54,051 nucleotides of DNA from positions 1-54,051 of the forward strand of contig JABMRT010000096.1 of NCBI GenBank assembly GCA_013202295.1, given 5' to 3'. Shown here in pieces: positions 24,019 to 33,841 of this stretch. This stretch comes from Candidatus Zhuqueibacterota bacterium. GTDB taxonomy: Bacteria > Zhuqueibacterota > QNDG01 > JABMRT01. The notes beneath the pieces are model-generated. The model searched no databases and was not told the origin of the DNA. It saw only the letters and a list, made by a program, of their open reading frames with translations. Both the position numbers and the translations under genes were made by a program. Each line of letters opens with the position of its first letter. The stretch's first letter is position 1.

Positions 24019-25776
24019 TTATAACATTCGAATCCGCACAGCTTTCAGATCCATGACAATGTTTCCGGGCCTGGACAGTGCTTTGACTTTGAGTTGGTAT
24101 TTCCCAGGATTCAGTTGGAGCAATCCAACCGACAGTGTTGCCCAAGTTTTTTCATAAACTTCCTTGCGCGGTACACGGTCGGGGCTGTGAACTGGGGGTG
24201 GATTGTGCGGTTTTGATATGCGTCCTGATAGTTTTTGCTCTCCGACTTCGATTTGAAAAGTGGCTCCGATTTCCTTTTTTGGGCAGATGTAGTCGAGTGC
24301 AATTTCGTATTGGCCCCCTTCTAGTACCTCGATTTCCCAATAGGGATATGCAGCTTTATCCGTCCATTCCGCGATCCAGTCATTGGCCCAGCCGTGGCCT
24401 TCGAAATATTCTATCCCATCACTCGATAGGTAGGCTTCGTGCGCAGGCATGATAACTTCAGCCTCTCCTTTGTACCCAATCGGAATGGGAATGGGATTGA
24501 ATCCATTCTTCGTCACATCCTCAAACCAGACATCATAAGCGGATTTCATTTGGGCTGCGGTTTCCGGATTCTCCCCCTTGTTATCTTTCGTTTCTCCCGG
24601 ATCTTTGATCATATCATACAGCTCTACACTTTCGGGGTTGACAATGAGGCGATACTGTTCGGTTCGCATGGCACCCCGACCAGCCCAGTATGAGAAGAGG
24701 GCACGGTCCGTCCAGTCTGCCTCCGGATTGCGGATCAGAGGAGTCAGATCCTTGCCATCCAACTCCAACTCTCCGGGTAGTGAAATGTCGCATAATGAGA
24801 GCACTGTGGGTAAAATATCGATATGATCCGCAATGGGCAAGACTGTCCGACCTGGCTCAATCCGGCCCGGCCAGCGGATGAAGCAAGGCACACGTATGCC
24901 GCCCTCATGCACGGATGCTTTTCGCCCGCGCATGTTCCCATTGAAGCGATCTGAATTGGGGCCGTTGTCTGTAATAAACAGAACGATAGTATTGTCAGCG
25001 ATTTCCAGATCATCCAGTTTGTCCAACAACCGGCCGATGTTGTCATCCAGGTTTTCGCACATACCGTACACGCAGGCGAGTGTGTCATCCAGCCCCATTT
25101 GCTTGTATTTATCAAAGAATTGATCCGGGACCTGAAAGGGACTGTGCGGCGGATTGTAAGGAATATAGCAGAGCCAGGGATTTTCCTTCTGATCCTCCAT
25201 GAATGTTAACGCCTTGTCCGTAAGCACATCGGCCATGTATCCTTCGGTTTCGATGGTTTGGCCGTTATGTTCCATTTGCGTATCAAAGTAATTGTTCCAA
25301 TGGCCGGCGCAGAAGCCGACAAACTCGTCAAATCCCTGACCGTTCGGGTGCATTGGGCCATGCGCCCCATTGTGCCATTTTCCAAAACAGCCGGTGCTGT
25401 ATCCTTTTGATTTTAGAATTTCAGCGAGTGTAACTTCCTCGGCCCGCATGTTTTCTTCGCCGCGGGTTACGCCGTGCACACCGGTTCGCAAATGATACCG
25501 GCCAGTCAAGAGACTGGCTCGAGTCGGCGCGCAAACAGGGCTGACATAAAATCGATCAAAACGCACGCCTTCGGCGGCAATGCGATCCATGTTGGGTGTG
25601 GACAGGATTTCATTGCCATGAGAGGTGATATCTCCCCAGCCCTGATCATCCGTGAGAATGAGCAGGATATTAGGCCGTTTGCCATTTCCCAAATCACAAT
25701 TTAATAATGGAAGGGATGCCAAACCAAGACTGGTCATGGTAATGAATTGACGACGGGAGGGGCTGTTTATGTTCAT
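24019..25776 (-). CDS. Exported S1-family sulfatase with C-terminal beta-sandwich domain
   Basis: A 585-residue sulfatase. The N-terminal SRRQFITM stretch (7-14) plus a hydrophobic segment to about 26 is a twin-arginine-like signal; Cys27 could be a lipidation site. Metal ligands Asp43-Asp44 lie in LTDDQGWGD. The formylglycine signature is C-A-P-T-R with Cys82, the type modified by anaerobic maturases. GKWH and NPPHSP histidines and the DNGPNSD metal site follow. The last 120 residues form a carbohydrate-binding-like beta-sandwich. It removes sulfate from sulfated sugars in the periplasm or at the cell surface. It is divergent from its likely maturase at 25942. Confidence 0.94.
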   Translation of the reverse strand: MNINSPSRRQFITMTSLGLASLPLLNCDLGNGKRPNILLILTDDQGWGDITSHGNEILSTPNMDRIAAEGVRFDRFYVSPVCAPTRASLLTGRYHLRTGVHGVTRGEENMRAEEVTLAEILKSKGYSTGCFGKWHNGAHGPMHPNGQGFDEFVGFCAGHWNNYFDTQMEHNGQTIETEGYMADVLTDKALTFMEDQKENPWLCYIPYNPPHSPFQVPDQFFDKYKQMGLDDTLACVYGMCENLDDNIGRLLDKLDDLEIADNTIVLFITDNGPNSDRFNGNMRGRKASVHEGGIRVPCFIRWPGRIEPGRTVLPIADHIDILPTVLSLCDISLPGELELDGKDLTPLIRNPEADWTDRALFSYWAGRGAMRTEQYRLIVNPESVELYDMIKDPGETKDNKGENPETAAQMKSAYDVWFEDVTKNGFNPIPIPIGYKGEAEVIMPAHEAYLSSDGIEYFEGHGWANDWIAEWTDKAAYPYWEIEVLEGGQYEIALDYICPKKEIGATFQIEVGEQKLSGRISKPHNPPPVHSPDRVPRKEVYEKTWATLSVGLLQLNPGKYQLKVKALSRPGNIVMDLKAVRIRML

Positions 25777-25811
25777 TTCAATATCCTACTCATGATTGAT
25801 TGGATTTCTCT

Positions 25812-25840
25812 ATTATATAAAGTCTGTATGAAAGAAGCAA
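25812..25840 (-). promoter_or_regulatory. Predicted promoter of the sulfatase gene
   Basis: On the minus strand TTGCTT (25840-25835), 17-bp spacer, TATAAT (25817-25812). The leader would be about 30 bases. Confidence 0.65.
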
Positions 25841-25885
25841 GCTGTCATGGGGTGAAAAGTAAAAGAATCTGAGTGGGCTTGTGTC

Positions 25886-25914
25886 TTGCAATTCACTCGA
25901 TTAATCTCTATATT
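25886..25914 (+). promoter_or_regulatory. Predicted promoter of the anaerobic sulfatase maturase gene
   Basis: TTGCAA (25886-25891), 17-bp spacer, TATATT (25909-25914). The predicted transcript start near 25921 favours the ATG at 25942 over the TTG at 25930 as start codon. The promoter lies back to back with the sulfatase promoter, 45 bp apart. Confidence 0.65.
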
Positions 25915-25941
25915 TATCCTGATTAAAATTTGGAATCCGAG

Positions 25942-27186
25942 ATGCTCCTGACAAAACCTCTCTCATCGATTCTCATCAAACCGGCCGGTCCGGATTGCAA
26001 CATGCGTTGTGCGTACTGCTTTTATCTTGAAAAGTCTGCACTTTTTAAAATGAGTAAGACCCATCGCATGAATTTGGATGTGCTTCGTGAGACCGTCCGC
26101 CAAGTCATGGAAGGGGGCGGTCAGCAGGTTTCATTTGGCTGGCAGGGTGGTGAGCCTTCACTCATGGGCCTGGATTTCTTTCGTCGGGCCGTGGAATATC
26201 AAAAACAGTTTGGTCAGTCCGGTCAAGTGTGCAGCAATGGATTCCAGACCAATGGCACGCTCATGGATGCGGAATGGGCCCGATTTTTCAAGAGTGCACA
26301 ATTTCTGGTGGGTTTATCTCTGGACGGTCCGGAGCATGTACATGATCATTATCGGAAGCTGGCGGGCGGGCAGTCGAGTTATAAGCAAGTCATTCACGGC
26401 CGTGATGTACTGCTCGAACATGAGGTGGACGTGAATGCGTTGGTTGTGGTAAATGACTATTCCGTTCAATTCGCGGAAGAGATTTATACGTATCACAAGG
26501 CCAACGGATTAGCCTTTATGCAATTCATCCCATGTGTGGAGCCGGACCCGGAAGACACGAACAAGACTGCGCCTTTTTCCGTATCACCGGAACCATACGG
26601 TAAATTCCTTGTTCAATTGTTCGATCTGTGGATCAACGATTTTCAGGATAGTAAGCCGACCACGTTCGTGCGATGGTTTGATTCCCTGTTCTTTTCATAT
26701 GTGAATTTACCCGCACCGGAATGCACACTCCTCCCTGAATGCGGGATTTATACGGTCGTTGAGCACAACGGCGATGTATATGCTTGCGATTTCTTTGTCG
26801 ATCCAGAATGGAAGTTGGGCAATATAATGGAGGATTCGCTCCCGGATCTACTGAACAGTCCGAAGCAGAATGAGTTTGGTGCCATTAAATCCAATCGTGC
26901 GGAAGAATGTTCGGATTGTCCCTGGCTTATGTATTGCCAGGGGGGATGTCCGAAAGATCGGCAGGGTGAATCGGGGATGCACGGCGGGAATTACTTATGC
27001 GCATCCTATAAAAGATTTTTTAAACATGCAGATCCCATATTTCGGGATATGGCAGTGCGATGGAAACGGGAGCAACTCCGTCAGGATGTGGCGTACTGGG
27101 AAGCCCAATCCGGCCAAAAGATGGAGCGAAACGCACTCTGTCCGTGCGGTAGCGGGAAAAAGTATAAGCAGTGTTGTGGATCATAA
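25942..27186 (+). CDS. Anaerobic sulfatase-maturating enzyme (radical SAM/SPASM)
   Basis: A 414-residue radical SAM enzyme that oxidises the active-site Cys (or Ser) of sulfatases to formylglycine without oxygen. The radical SAM cluster is Cys19, Cys23, Cys26 (CNMRCAYC). Further Cys groups in the SPASM domain (CTLLPEC, GDVYACDFF, CSDCPW, YCQGGCPKD) hold two auxiliary [4Fe-4S] clusters. The C-terminus is a SEC-C zinc motif (CPCGSGKKYKQCC), seen in several maturases. Start chosen as ATG 25942 (weak GGA upstream). Its divergent neighbour is the CAPTR sulfatase, its likely substrate. Confidence 0.93.
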   Translation: MLLTKPLSSILIKPAGPDCNMRCAYCFYLEKSALFKMSKTHRMNLDVLRETVRQVMEGGGQQVSFGWQGGEPSLMGLDFFRRAVEYQKQFGQSGQVCSNGFQTNGTLMDAEWARFFKSAQFLVGLSLDGPEHVHDHYRKLAGGQSSYKQVIHGRDVLLEHEVDVNALVVVNDYSVQFAEEIYTYHKANGLAFMQFIPCVEPDPEDTNKTAPFSVSPEPYGKFLVQLFDLWINDFQDSKPTTFVRWFDSLFFSYVNLPAPECTLLPECGIYTVVEHNGDVYACDFFVDPEWKLGNIMEDSLPDLLNSPKQNEFGAIKSNRAEECSDCPWLMYCQGGCPKDRQGESGMHGGNYLCASYKRFFKHADPIFRDMAVRWKREQLRQDVAYWEAQSGQKMERNALCPCGSGKKYKQCCGS

Positions 27187-27236
27187 TCCAGAATCGGTAT
27201 ATTAATAAATATCCAACCTAATGTATAAAAGGAGAC

Positions 27237-28421
27237 ATGATGGGTTCCATATTTGAGACACGCAAAGCCCAACTTGAAAAAGAATGGGATGCTCTTGTTA
27301 CCCGAAAAAATGAAAAGGTTGAGCCGGGCAATGGTATTGTAACGCGATATAAAAATCCAGTTCTGACAAATGCGCATGCACCATTGTTATGGCGATATGA
27401 TTATAATCCTCAAACCAATCCCCATTTTATGGAACGCATCGGCGTGAACGCGGCATTCAACGCAGGTGCCATCGAGTTTGACGGCAAGATCATTCTCATG
27501 GCTCGTGTCGAAGGCGCGGATCGCAAATCCTTTTTTGCGGTGGCCGAGAGCGAGAATGGTGTGGATAATTTCAAATTCTGGAATAATCCAGTCGTCATGC
27601 CTGAGACCGATGATCCCGATATCAATGTGTATGATATGCGGTTGACGAAACATGAAGATGGCTGGATTTATGGCGTGTTCTGCACAGAGCGAAAGGATCC
27701 AGACGCGCCCAAAGGGGATCTATCCAGCGCCACTGCGCAGGCCGGGATTGCCCGCACCAAGGATCTCATCACCTGGGAACGGCTTGATGATTTGAAATCG
27801 CCCTCTCCCCAGCAACGCAATGCCGTGCTACACACCGAGTTCGTAGATGGCAAGTACGCCTTTTACACCCGTCCGCAAGATGGTTTTATTGACGCGGGGT
27901 CGGGTGGTGGTATCGGTTGGGGGCTGGCTGATGACATCACACATGCGGTGATCCAAAAAGAAACCATTGTAGATGACCGGGCTTATCATACCATTAAAGA
28001 ATCGAAGAACGGGCTTGGACCAGCACCCATCAAAACCGACACCGGATGGCTTCAGTTCGCGCATGGCGTGCGCGGATGCGCGGCCGGCCTTCGCTATACT
28101 CTTTACATGTTTATGACCGATTTGGAAAAACCATGGGTGCAGACCCACAAGCCGGGCGGCGCGTTTATGGTGCCTGAAGATGAAGAGCGAATCGGGGATG
28201 TTTCCAACGTCCTCTTTACGAATGGATGGGTTGCACGCGACAATGGTGAAGTGCTGATTTATTTCGCATCCTCGGATACCCGCATGCATGTGGCCACTTC
28301 CACTATTGATCTGCTAGTGGATTACGTCCAGAATACACCGGAAGATCCGCTTCGGTCTGCGGCTTGTGTGAATCAGAGAATCGAATTGATAGAGAAGAAT
28401 CTAAAATTTGTAGGAAAATAA
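27237..28421 (+). CDS. GH130 family beta-mannoside phosphorylase (4-O-beta-mannosyl-glucose phosphorylase type)
   Basis: A 394-residue cytoplasmic enzyme (no signal) of GH130 subfamily 1 type. FNAGAIEF (74-81), ESENGVDNF near 104-112 and [11 protein letters not shown] (126-136) are family positions; Asp133 fits the catalytic aspartate. GH130_1 members phosphorolyse beta-1,4-mannosyl-glucose to mannose-1-phosphate and glucose in mannan breakdown. AAGGAG precedes the ATG by 3-4 bases. It lies 50 bp after the maturase gene and may be co-transcribed with it. The terminator at 28479 follows. Substrate specificity is inferred from subfamily resemblance. Confidence 0.9.
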   Translation: MMGSIFETRKAQLEKEWDALVTRKNEKVEPGNGIVTRYKNPVLTNAHAPLLWRYDYNPQTNPHFMERIGVNAAFNAGAIEFDGKIILMARVEGADRKSFFAVAESENGVDNFKFWNNPVVMPETDDPDINVYDMRLTKHEDGWIYGVFCTERKDPDAPKGDLSSATAQAGIARTKDLITWERLDDLKSPSPQQRNAVLHTEFVDGKYAFYTRPQDGFIDAGSGGGIGWGLADDITHAVIQKETIVDDRAYHTIKESKNGLGPAPIKTDTGWLQFAHGVRGCAAGLRYTLYMFMTDLEKPWVQTHKPGGAFMVPEDEERIGDVSNVLFTNGWVARDNGEVLIYFASSDTRMHVATSTIDLLVDYVQNTPEDPLRSAACVNQRIELIEKNLKFVGK

Positions 28422-28478
28422 TCCGTTTTAGTAATTCACGGAATCCATTTTAAAAATATTAGAGATTTTAGCAGGATT

Positions 28479-28513
28479 AAAAGGAAGCCCTCTCGTGAGT
28501 GGTTTCCTTTTTT
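28479..28513 (+). terminator. Rho-independent terminator after the GH130 gene
   Basis: AAAAGGAAGCC and GGTTTCCTTTT form a stem with one mismatch around an 11-base loop, followed by a T-run. It separates the carbohydrate genes from the heat-shock operon. Confidence 0.8.
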
Positions 28514-28514
28514 C

Positions 28515-28543
28515 TTGCTTTTCAAAACAAGGCGCATTATACT
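28515..28543 (+). promoter_or_regulatory. Predicted promoter of the hsp20-lon operon
   Basis: TTGCTT (28515-28520), 17-bp spacer, TATACT (28538-28543). The transcript would start near 28550 and carry a leader of about 60 bases with a CGGAA/TTCCG hairpin (28551-28571). It looks like a housekeeping rather than a sigma32-type promoter. Confidence 0.65.
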
Positions 28544-28610
28544 GTACTATCGGAACCTAAGCTTTTTTCCGATGTTATACTATATCAACATGATTAATTG
28601 GGGATGTTTG

Positions 28611-29072
28611 ATGTCTAAAGATAAAAAACTGAAAATCAAGAACTTTGATCTCGATTTAAGTGGCCCCCTGGAGGATGAAATCGATTTTATCTTTTCCAAT
28701 TTCTTTGGGTCCTCATATCCCACACTCTATCGTAAAGAACTGTTGTGGCGGCCGCCTACAGACTCCTACGAAACCGATGAAGAATATGTGGCCATTCTTG
28801 AACTGGCCCAGGTGGAGATCAATGATGTGGCTGTGACATTGGCTGAAGGTGTGCTTTCAATCAGGGGGGTTCGCAAGACCACACCACCGGCAGAGCGCAG
28901 GCGGTATCACAAAATGGAAATCCATTACGGACCATTTGAGCAAAAGATTGCGATTCCCGGTGAAGTGGATATGGAAAACTTGTCTGCCCATTATAAAGAT
29001 GGATTTCTTGAAATCCGGCTCCCGAAAAGAATCGCTCCCTCAAAAGATATAATTGATATTAAGGTGGTATAG
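28611..29072 (+). CDS. Small heat-shock protein (Hsp20/alpha-crystallin family)
   Basis: A 153-residue holdase chaperone. The alpha-crystallin domain covers about 52-143, with ILELAQVEINDVAVTL, GVLSIRG and the C-terminal LSAHYKDGFLEIRLPKR, the A-x-x-x-x-G-x-L-x-I-x-x-P-K motif of the family. The start is the ATG at 28611 with GGGGA 7 bases upstream; the open frame extends back to 28515 only through the promoter. The lon gene begins 6 bp after the stop, so chaperone and protease are made together. Confidence 0.92.
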   Translation: MSKDKKLKIKNFDLDLSGPLEDEIDFIFSNFFGSSYPTLYRKELLWRPPTDSYETDEEYVAILELAQVEINDVAVTLAEGVLSIRGVRKTTPPAERRRYHKMEIHYGPFEQKIAIPGEVDMENLSAHYKDGFLEIRLPKRIAPSKDIIDIKVV

Positions 29073-29078
29073 AATCCT

Positions 29079-31475
29079 ATGAATGATGGCCCGACATTAT
29101 TGCATCAGCCCAGTGATTTTACAGATATACCGGATATTCCAACCGAACTGCCCATCCTGCCCATGAGCAATATTCTGGTCTTTCCCTATGTGGTGGCGCC
29201 GATCATTATTTCGGATGAGAAGCGCATGGCAGTAGTCAATGAGGCATTGAGTGAGCGGAAAATAGTGGGTCTGTTTGTTCAGAAAAATAAGGACGATTCA
29301 GATGAATCCATCGATTTGCATGAGGTGGGTACCGCTGTCTTTCTCCTTAAAATGTTTCGCATCCCGGATGGCAGCATGGGACTCATGGTTCAGGGACTCA
29401 GCCGGATTCAACTGAAGGAAGTGACTCAATCCGATCCCTATCTGAAAGGAAAGGTGCAAGCCATTCCTGAAGACACATCGCAAACCGTGAAGATTGAGGC
29501 TTTGCGTAGAGAGGTGGTTGAAGTCTATCAGGAAATCATCAATCTTTCACCCTTTTTGCCTGAAGAGCTGGGGCAGGCCATTTCAAGTTTGGAGCATCCC
29601 GGTCGTCTTGCGGATTTGATCGTCTCGAATCTAAAAACCGATATCGCGGATCGGCAGAAAATTCTCAGTGCCCTGAACGTTGAGAAGAGGTTGACCATAC
29701 TTCTCAAATACCTCAATCGCGAGCTCGAACTCCTGAAATTAGGAAACAAAATCCAGTCTGAAGTCAAAAACAAGATTGAAGATAGCCAGCGTGAGTATTT
29801 TCTGCGTGAGCAGATGAAAGCCATCCAAAAGGAACTGGGTGACAAGGATGAGCGCACGGTTGAGATTGATGAGCTGAAAGAGAAGATTGAGAAAGCCGGG
29901 ATGTCGGAGGAGGCCAAAGAATCTGCTGAAAAAGAGTTGGATCGGCTTACGAAAATGCCTCCCCAGGCGGCGGAGTATACGGTTTCCCGCACCTATCTTG
30001 ATTGGCTTGTCAGTTTGCCGTGGCAAACGAATACTGTCGACCAACTCGATGTGCTCAAGGCCAAAGAGATCCTTGATGAGGACCATTATGATCTGAAAGA
30101 TGTGAAGGATCGGATTCTCGAATTTCTCGCTGTACGCAAACTCAAGGCGGATTCTAAAGGGCCGATTCTCTGTTTCGTGGGCCCGCCCGGAGTGGGAAAA
30201 ACGTCCCTCGGCAAATCAATCGCTCGGGCCATGGGCCGCAAGTTTGTGCGCTACTCCTTAGGTGGAATGCGGGATGAAGCGGAAATTCGGGGGCACCGGC
30301 GCACCTACATCGGATCTTTACCCGGACGCATCATCCAGGGTCTGAAGCGAAGCGGCTCCAACAATCCCGTCTTCATGCTCGATGAGATCGACAAGGTCGG
30401 TATGGATTTTCGCGGTGATCCGGCATCCGCATTACTCGAAGTGCTTGATCCCGAACAGAACACCGCGTTTTCCGATCATTATCTCGAAGTTTCCTTCGAC
30501 CTTTCTAAGGTCATGTTTATCACCACGGCCAATATGCTCGACACCATCCCAAGACCTCTTTTAGACCGCATGGAGGTGCTTCGCCTGCCCGGATACATTG
30601 ATCAGGAAAAACTGGAGATTGCCAAAACTTATCTTGTGCCGAGGCAGCAGGTTGAGAATGGATTGAAGAAATCCCAAATCAGGTTTACGGATAAAAGCAT
30701 TCGGAAAATTATCAGCGATTACACCCGTGAGGCCGGACTTCGAAATCTCGAACGTGAAATCGGATCGTGCTGCCGCAAGGTCGCGCGCATGATCGCCGAA
30801 GAGAAAATCTCCAAATATTCAGTCAAAGACAGCAATTTATCAGATCTGCTCGGACCGCGTAAATTCTTTCCTGAAGTGGCGCAGAGAAATGATGAGGTGG
30901 GTGTTGCCACGGGCCTGGCCTGGACGCAGGTGGGTGGTGTGATCCTCTTCGTGGAGGCCACGGCCATGAAGGGCGGAAAAGGCCTTGTTCTGACGGGGCA
31001 GCTTGGCGATGTGATGAAAGAATCGGCACAGGCTGCACTTTCATATATCAGAGCGCACGCGGATGCATTTAATATCCCGGAAGATTATTTTCAAAATCAT
31101 GACATTCACATTCATATCCCCGAAGGGGCCACTCCTAAAGACGGTCCTTCTGCGGGTGTCACATTGGCGACTGCGCTGGTGTCCCTGCTCACTAAAAAAC
31201 CGGTCAAGCACGATGTGGCCATGACCGGTGAGATCACATTAAGAGGCAAAGTCCTTCCTGTTGGCGGTGTGAAGGAAAAGGTGCTTGCTGCAAAGCGATC
31301 CGGCATAGATCATGTGATTCTGCCGAAACTGAATGAAAAAGATCTCGAAGAGATCCCCGAAGAAATTCGCAAAACCATGAAGTTCACATTCGCGGAATGG
31401 CTTGATGATGTGCTGGCTGTGACGTTAAATTCCACACCCCAAAAACAGCCCCGTTCGCGAAAGAAGAAAGCATGA
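29079..31475 (+). CDS. lon: ATP-dependent protease Lon
   Basis: A 798-residue LonA-type protease of normal length. The N-terminal substrate-binding LON domain covers about 24-215, followed by a coiled region. The AAA+ module has GPPGVGKT near 368-375. The C-terminal protease domain has the Ser691/Lys734 dyad (PKDGPSAG and GGVKEK). It degrades misfolded and regulatory proteins in the cytoplasm, including many type II antitoxins; two toxin-antitoxin systems lie in this window. The basic C-terminal tail (PRSRKKKA) is slightly extended. Confidence 0.97.
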   Translation: MNDGPTLLHQPSDFTDIPDIPTELPILPMSNILVFPYVVAPIIISDEKRMAVVNEALSERKIVGLFVQKNKDDSDESIDLHEVGTAVFLLKMFRIPDGSMGLMVQGLSRIQLKEVTQSDPYLKGKVQAIPEDTSQTVKIEALRREVVEVYQEIINLSPFLPEELGQAISSLEHPGRLADLIVSNLKTDIADRQKILSALNVEKRLTILLKYLNRELELLKLGNKIQSEVKNKIEDSQREYFLREQMKAIQKELGDKDERTVEIDELKEKIEKAGMSEEAKESAEKELDRLTKMPPQAAEYTVSRTYLDWLVSLPWQTNTVDQLDVLKAKEILDEDHYDLKDVKDRILEFLAVRKLKADSKGPILCFVGPPGVGKTSLGKSIARAMGRKFVRYSLGGMRDEAEIRGHRRTYIGSLPGRIIQGLKRSGSNNPVFMLDEIDKVGMDFRGDPASALLEVLDPEQNTAFSDHYLEVSFDLSKVMFITTANMLDTIPRPLLDRMEVLRLPGYIDQEKLEIAKTYLVPRQQVENGLKKSQIRFTDKSIRKIISDYTREAGLRNLEREIGSCCRKVARMIAEEKISKYSVKDSNLSDLLGPRKFFPEVAQRNDEVGVATGLAWTQVGGVILFVEATAMKGGKGLVLTGQLGDVMKESAQAALSYIRAHADAFNIPEDYFQNHDIHIHIPEGATPKDGPSAGVTLATALVSLLTKKPVKHDVAMTGEITLRGKVLPVGGVKEKVLAAKRSGIDHVILPKLNEKDLEEIPEEIRKTMKFTFAEWLDDVLAVTLNSTPQKQPRSRKKKA

Positions 31476-31587
31476 TTGATTGGATTAGAAAACAGTTGTA
31501 CACACGCTGGAGACAAGGCTTTCATTAAACACATTCTCCCTATCCTGAGTTGAAGGTTCACATCAAACCAAGGTAAAGGAGGATTTT

Positions 31588-32898
31588 ATGGCCAGGAAGC
31601 GTGTATTGATTATGGGCGCCGCAGGGCGCGATTTTCATAATTTTAATGTTTTCTACAGAAACTATCCTGATGTAGAAGTGGTCGCGTTCACAGCGACACA
31701 AATCCCCGATATTGAAGGACGCACCTATCCGGCAGAACTTGCGGGACCGCAATATCCAAACGGCATTCCGATTTATCCTGAAGAATCACTGGTAGCATTA
31801 ATTCAATCCGAAAAAGTGGATGAAGTCGTGTTCGCATACAGCGACGTTGCCCATTCGTATGTGATGCACAAAGCAGCGATTGTGAACGGAGCCGGTGCGG
31901 ACTTTGTCCTCTTAGGAAGCAAACATACTTTTTTAAAATCCACCAAACCGGTGATCGCCATTTGTGCCGTCCGGACCGGTGCGGGCAAGAGCCAGACCAC
32001 GCGGCGTGTGAGTGAAATTCTCCGGGCCAAAGGGAAGCAGGTTGTGGCGATCCGGCATCCGATGCCATACGGAGATCTTGTCCGCCAAAAAGTGCAACGG
32101 TTCGCGGAGTATGCAGATTTGGAGAAACACGACTGCACTATTGAGGAACGCGAAGAATACGAGCCCCATATTGATATGGGCACTATTGTGTACGCGGGCG
32201 TGGATTACGAGGCCATCCTGAGACAAGCCGAACAAGAGGCGGATGTGATTCTCTGGGACGGCGGCAACAATGACATGCCGTTTTACAAGCCTGATCTCTG
32301 GATCACGGTGGCCGATCCCCATCGACCGGGGCATGAGACGACCTATTATCCCGGTGAAACAAATTTCCGAAAAGCGGATGTCCTGATCATCAACAAAGTG
32401 GATACCGCCGATCCCGAAAACGTCACGTCCATCCGGAATCAGGCAAAAGCGCTTAATCCAAATGCCATTATCATTGAAGCGGATTCGCCGATTGATGTGG
32501 AAGATCCCTCCCTCATCAAAGGCAAGCGTGTCCTCGTTATAGAAGATGGCCCAACTTTGACGCATGGAGGCATGAAATACGGCGCAGGCGTCGTGGCCGC
32601 GAAACAGTTCGGCGCGTCCGAGATCATTGATCCCCGGCCATGGGCCACCGGGCGGATCCAGGAGACGTTTGACAAGTATCCTGACATCGGTCATCTGTTA
32701 CCTGCCATGGGGTATGGGGATGATCAAATCCGCGATCTTGAGACAACCATCCGCGACGTGGATTGCGACACCGTGATTATTGGCACGCCCATTGATCTGA
32801 CCAAGATTGTCCAAATTGACAAACCGGCAGTGCGGGTGAGGTACAGTCTCAGGGAAAAGGGTAATCTGACTTTAGATGATGTCCTCGCCCAATTCTAA
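31588..32898 (+). CDS. Cyclic 2,3-diphosphoglycerate synthetase-like P-loop protein
   Basis: A 436-residue protein with an N-terminal Rossmann-like half (VLIMGAAGRDFHNFN, 6-20) and a P-loop at 128-136 (VRTGAGKSQ). An NKVD G4-like motif lies near 269-272. The family was named after the archaeal cyclic 2,3-diphosphoglycerate synthetase, which makes a thermolyte from 2,3-diphosphoglycerate with ATP; bacterial members are widespread but their reaction is not established, and some are annotated as GTPases. AAAGGAGG precedes the ATG. The stop overlaps the start of carbamate kinase by 23 bp, pointing to a shared pathway. Confidence 0.8.
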   Translation: MARKRVLIMGAAGRDFHNFNVFYRNYPDVEVVAFTATQIPDIEGRTYPAELAGPQYPNGIPIYPEESLVALIQSEKVDEVVFAYSDVAHSYVMHKAAIVNGAGADFVLLGSKHTFLKSTKPVIAICAVRTGAGKSQTTRRVSEILRAKGKQVVAIRHPMPYGDLVRQKVQRFAEYADLEKHDCTIEEREEYEPHIDMGTIVYAGVDYEAILRQAEQEADVILWDGGNNDMPFYKPDLWITVADPHRPGHETTYYPGETNFRKADVLIINKVDTADPENVTSIRNQAKALNPNAIIIEADSPIDVEDPSLIKGKRVLVIEDGPTLTHGGMKYGAGVVAAKQFGASEIIDPRPWATGRIQETFDKYPDIGHLLPAMGYGDDQIRDLETTIRDVDCDTVIIGTPIDLTKIVQIDKPAVRVRYSLREKGNLTLDDVLAQF

Positions 32899-33841
32899 AG
32901 CACCCACAGCGGTTGTTGCTCTTGGGGGCAACGCCATTACACGCGAATCTGAGGATGGCAACATCACTCAGCAGTTCGCCAATACACGCCGAAGTTTGGT
33001 CGGCGTGGTTGACTTGATCCGGGATGGAGTTCACGTGGTGCTGACCCATGGGAATGGACCGCAAATCGGTAACTATCTGATCCGTGTCGAAGCGGCGCGT
33101 GATCAAGTGCCGCCCATTCCACTGGGCGTCGCTGTGGCTGATACTGAAGGCGGTATGGGCTACATGATCGAGCAGTCATTGCAGAACATGCTGCACCGCT
33201 CGGGCATGCCCAGGAAAGTGGCCACGCTGCTGACTCAGGTTATTGTGGATCGCAACGATCCTTCCATTCTCAAACCGGATAAATTTATCGGGCCATTTTA
33301 CAGTGCGTCTCAAGCCAAAAGGCTGGCGAAAGAGCGTGGATGGCAGGTTCAAGAAGATGCCGGGCGTGGATGGCGCCGTGTCGTACCCTCCCCAAAGCCG
33401 ATCGAGATCATTGAAAAAGAGTTTATCCGAAAGCTGACGCTGGATGGTGTGATCATGATCGCATGCGGTGGTGGGGGCATTCCTGTGTATATTGAGGATG
33501 ACGGCACATATGAAGGGGTGGATGGTGTCATTGATAAAGATCTCGCTTCTGCTGTGCTCGCACGGGACGTGGCTGCGGAGGACCTATACATCCTGACGAG
33601 CGTAGAGAAAGTTGCCTTGCGGTACAAACAGCCCGATCAATTGGATCTGGATCACCTCACTGTCCGCGAAGCAAAAACTTATCTGGAACAAGGTGAATTC
33701 CCTGCAGGAAGTATGGGACCGAAGATTCAGGCCGCTGTCAATTTTCTGGAATGGGGCGGACAGCAGGTGATTATCACATCTATTGAAAAACTGACCGATG
33801 CACGGCAAGGTCAAACAGGTACGCGTATAGTAATTGAATAA
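32876..33841 (+). CDS. arcC: Carbamate kinase
   Basis: A 321-residue amino-acid-kinase-fold enzyme that converts carbamoyl phosphate and ADP to ATP, ammonia and CO2. Family motifs are VALGGNAI (14-21), THGNGPQIGN (near 57-66), ACGGGGIPV (near 197-205), the GVDGVIDKDLAS stretch (219-230) and GSMGPKI (near 280). The start overlaps the cDPGS-like gene by 23 bp; a second ATG follows immediately. No arginine deiminase or ornithine carbamoyltransferase gene is in the window, so the source of carbamoyl phosphate is unclear. It may act in purine or allantoin fermentation, or in the other direction. Confidence 0.93.
   Translation: MMSSPNSKAPTAVVALGGNAITRESEDGNITQQFANTRRSLVGVVDLIRDGVHVVLTHGNGPQIGNYLIRVEAARDQVPPIPLGVAVADTEGGMGYMIEQSLQNMLHRSGMPRKVATLLTQVIVDRNDPSILKPDKFIGPFYSASQAKRLAKERGWQVQEDAGRGWRRVVPSPKPIEIIEKEFIRKLTLDGVIMIACGGGGIPVYIEDDGTYEGVDGVIDKDLASAVLARDVAAEDLYILTSVEKVALRYKQPDQLDLDHLTVREAKTYLEQGEFPAGSMGPKIQAAVNFLEWGGQQVIITSIEKLTDARQGQTGTRIVIE

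Noticed and set aside
28515-28610. Longer N-terminus for the small heat-shock protein
   Set aside because: The first 32 codons run through a well-formed promoter and leader; the ATG at 28611 has its own ribosome binding site and matches family length.
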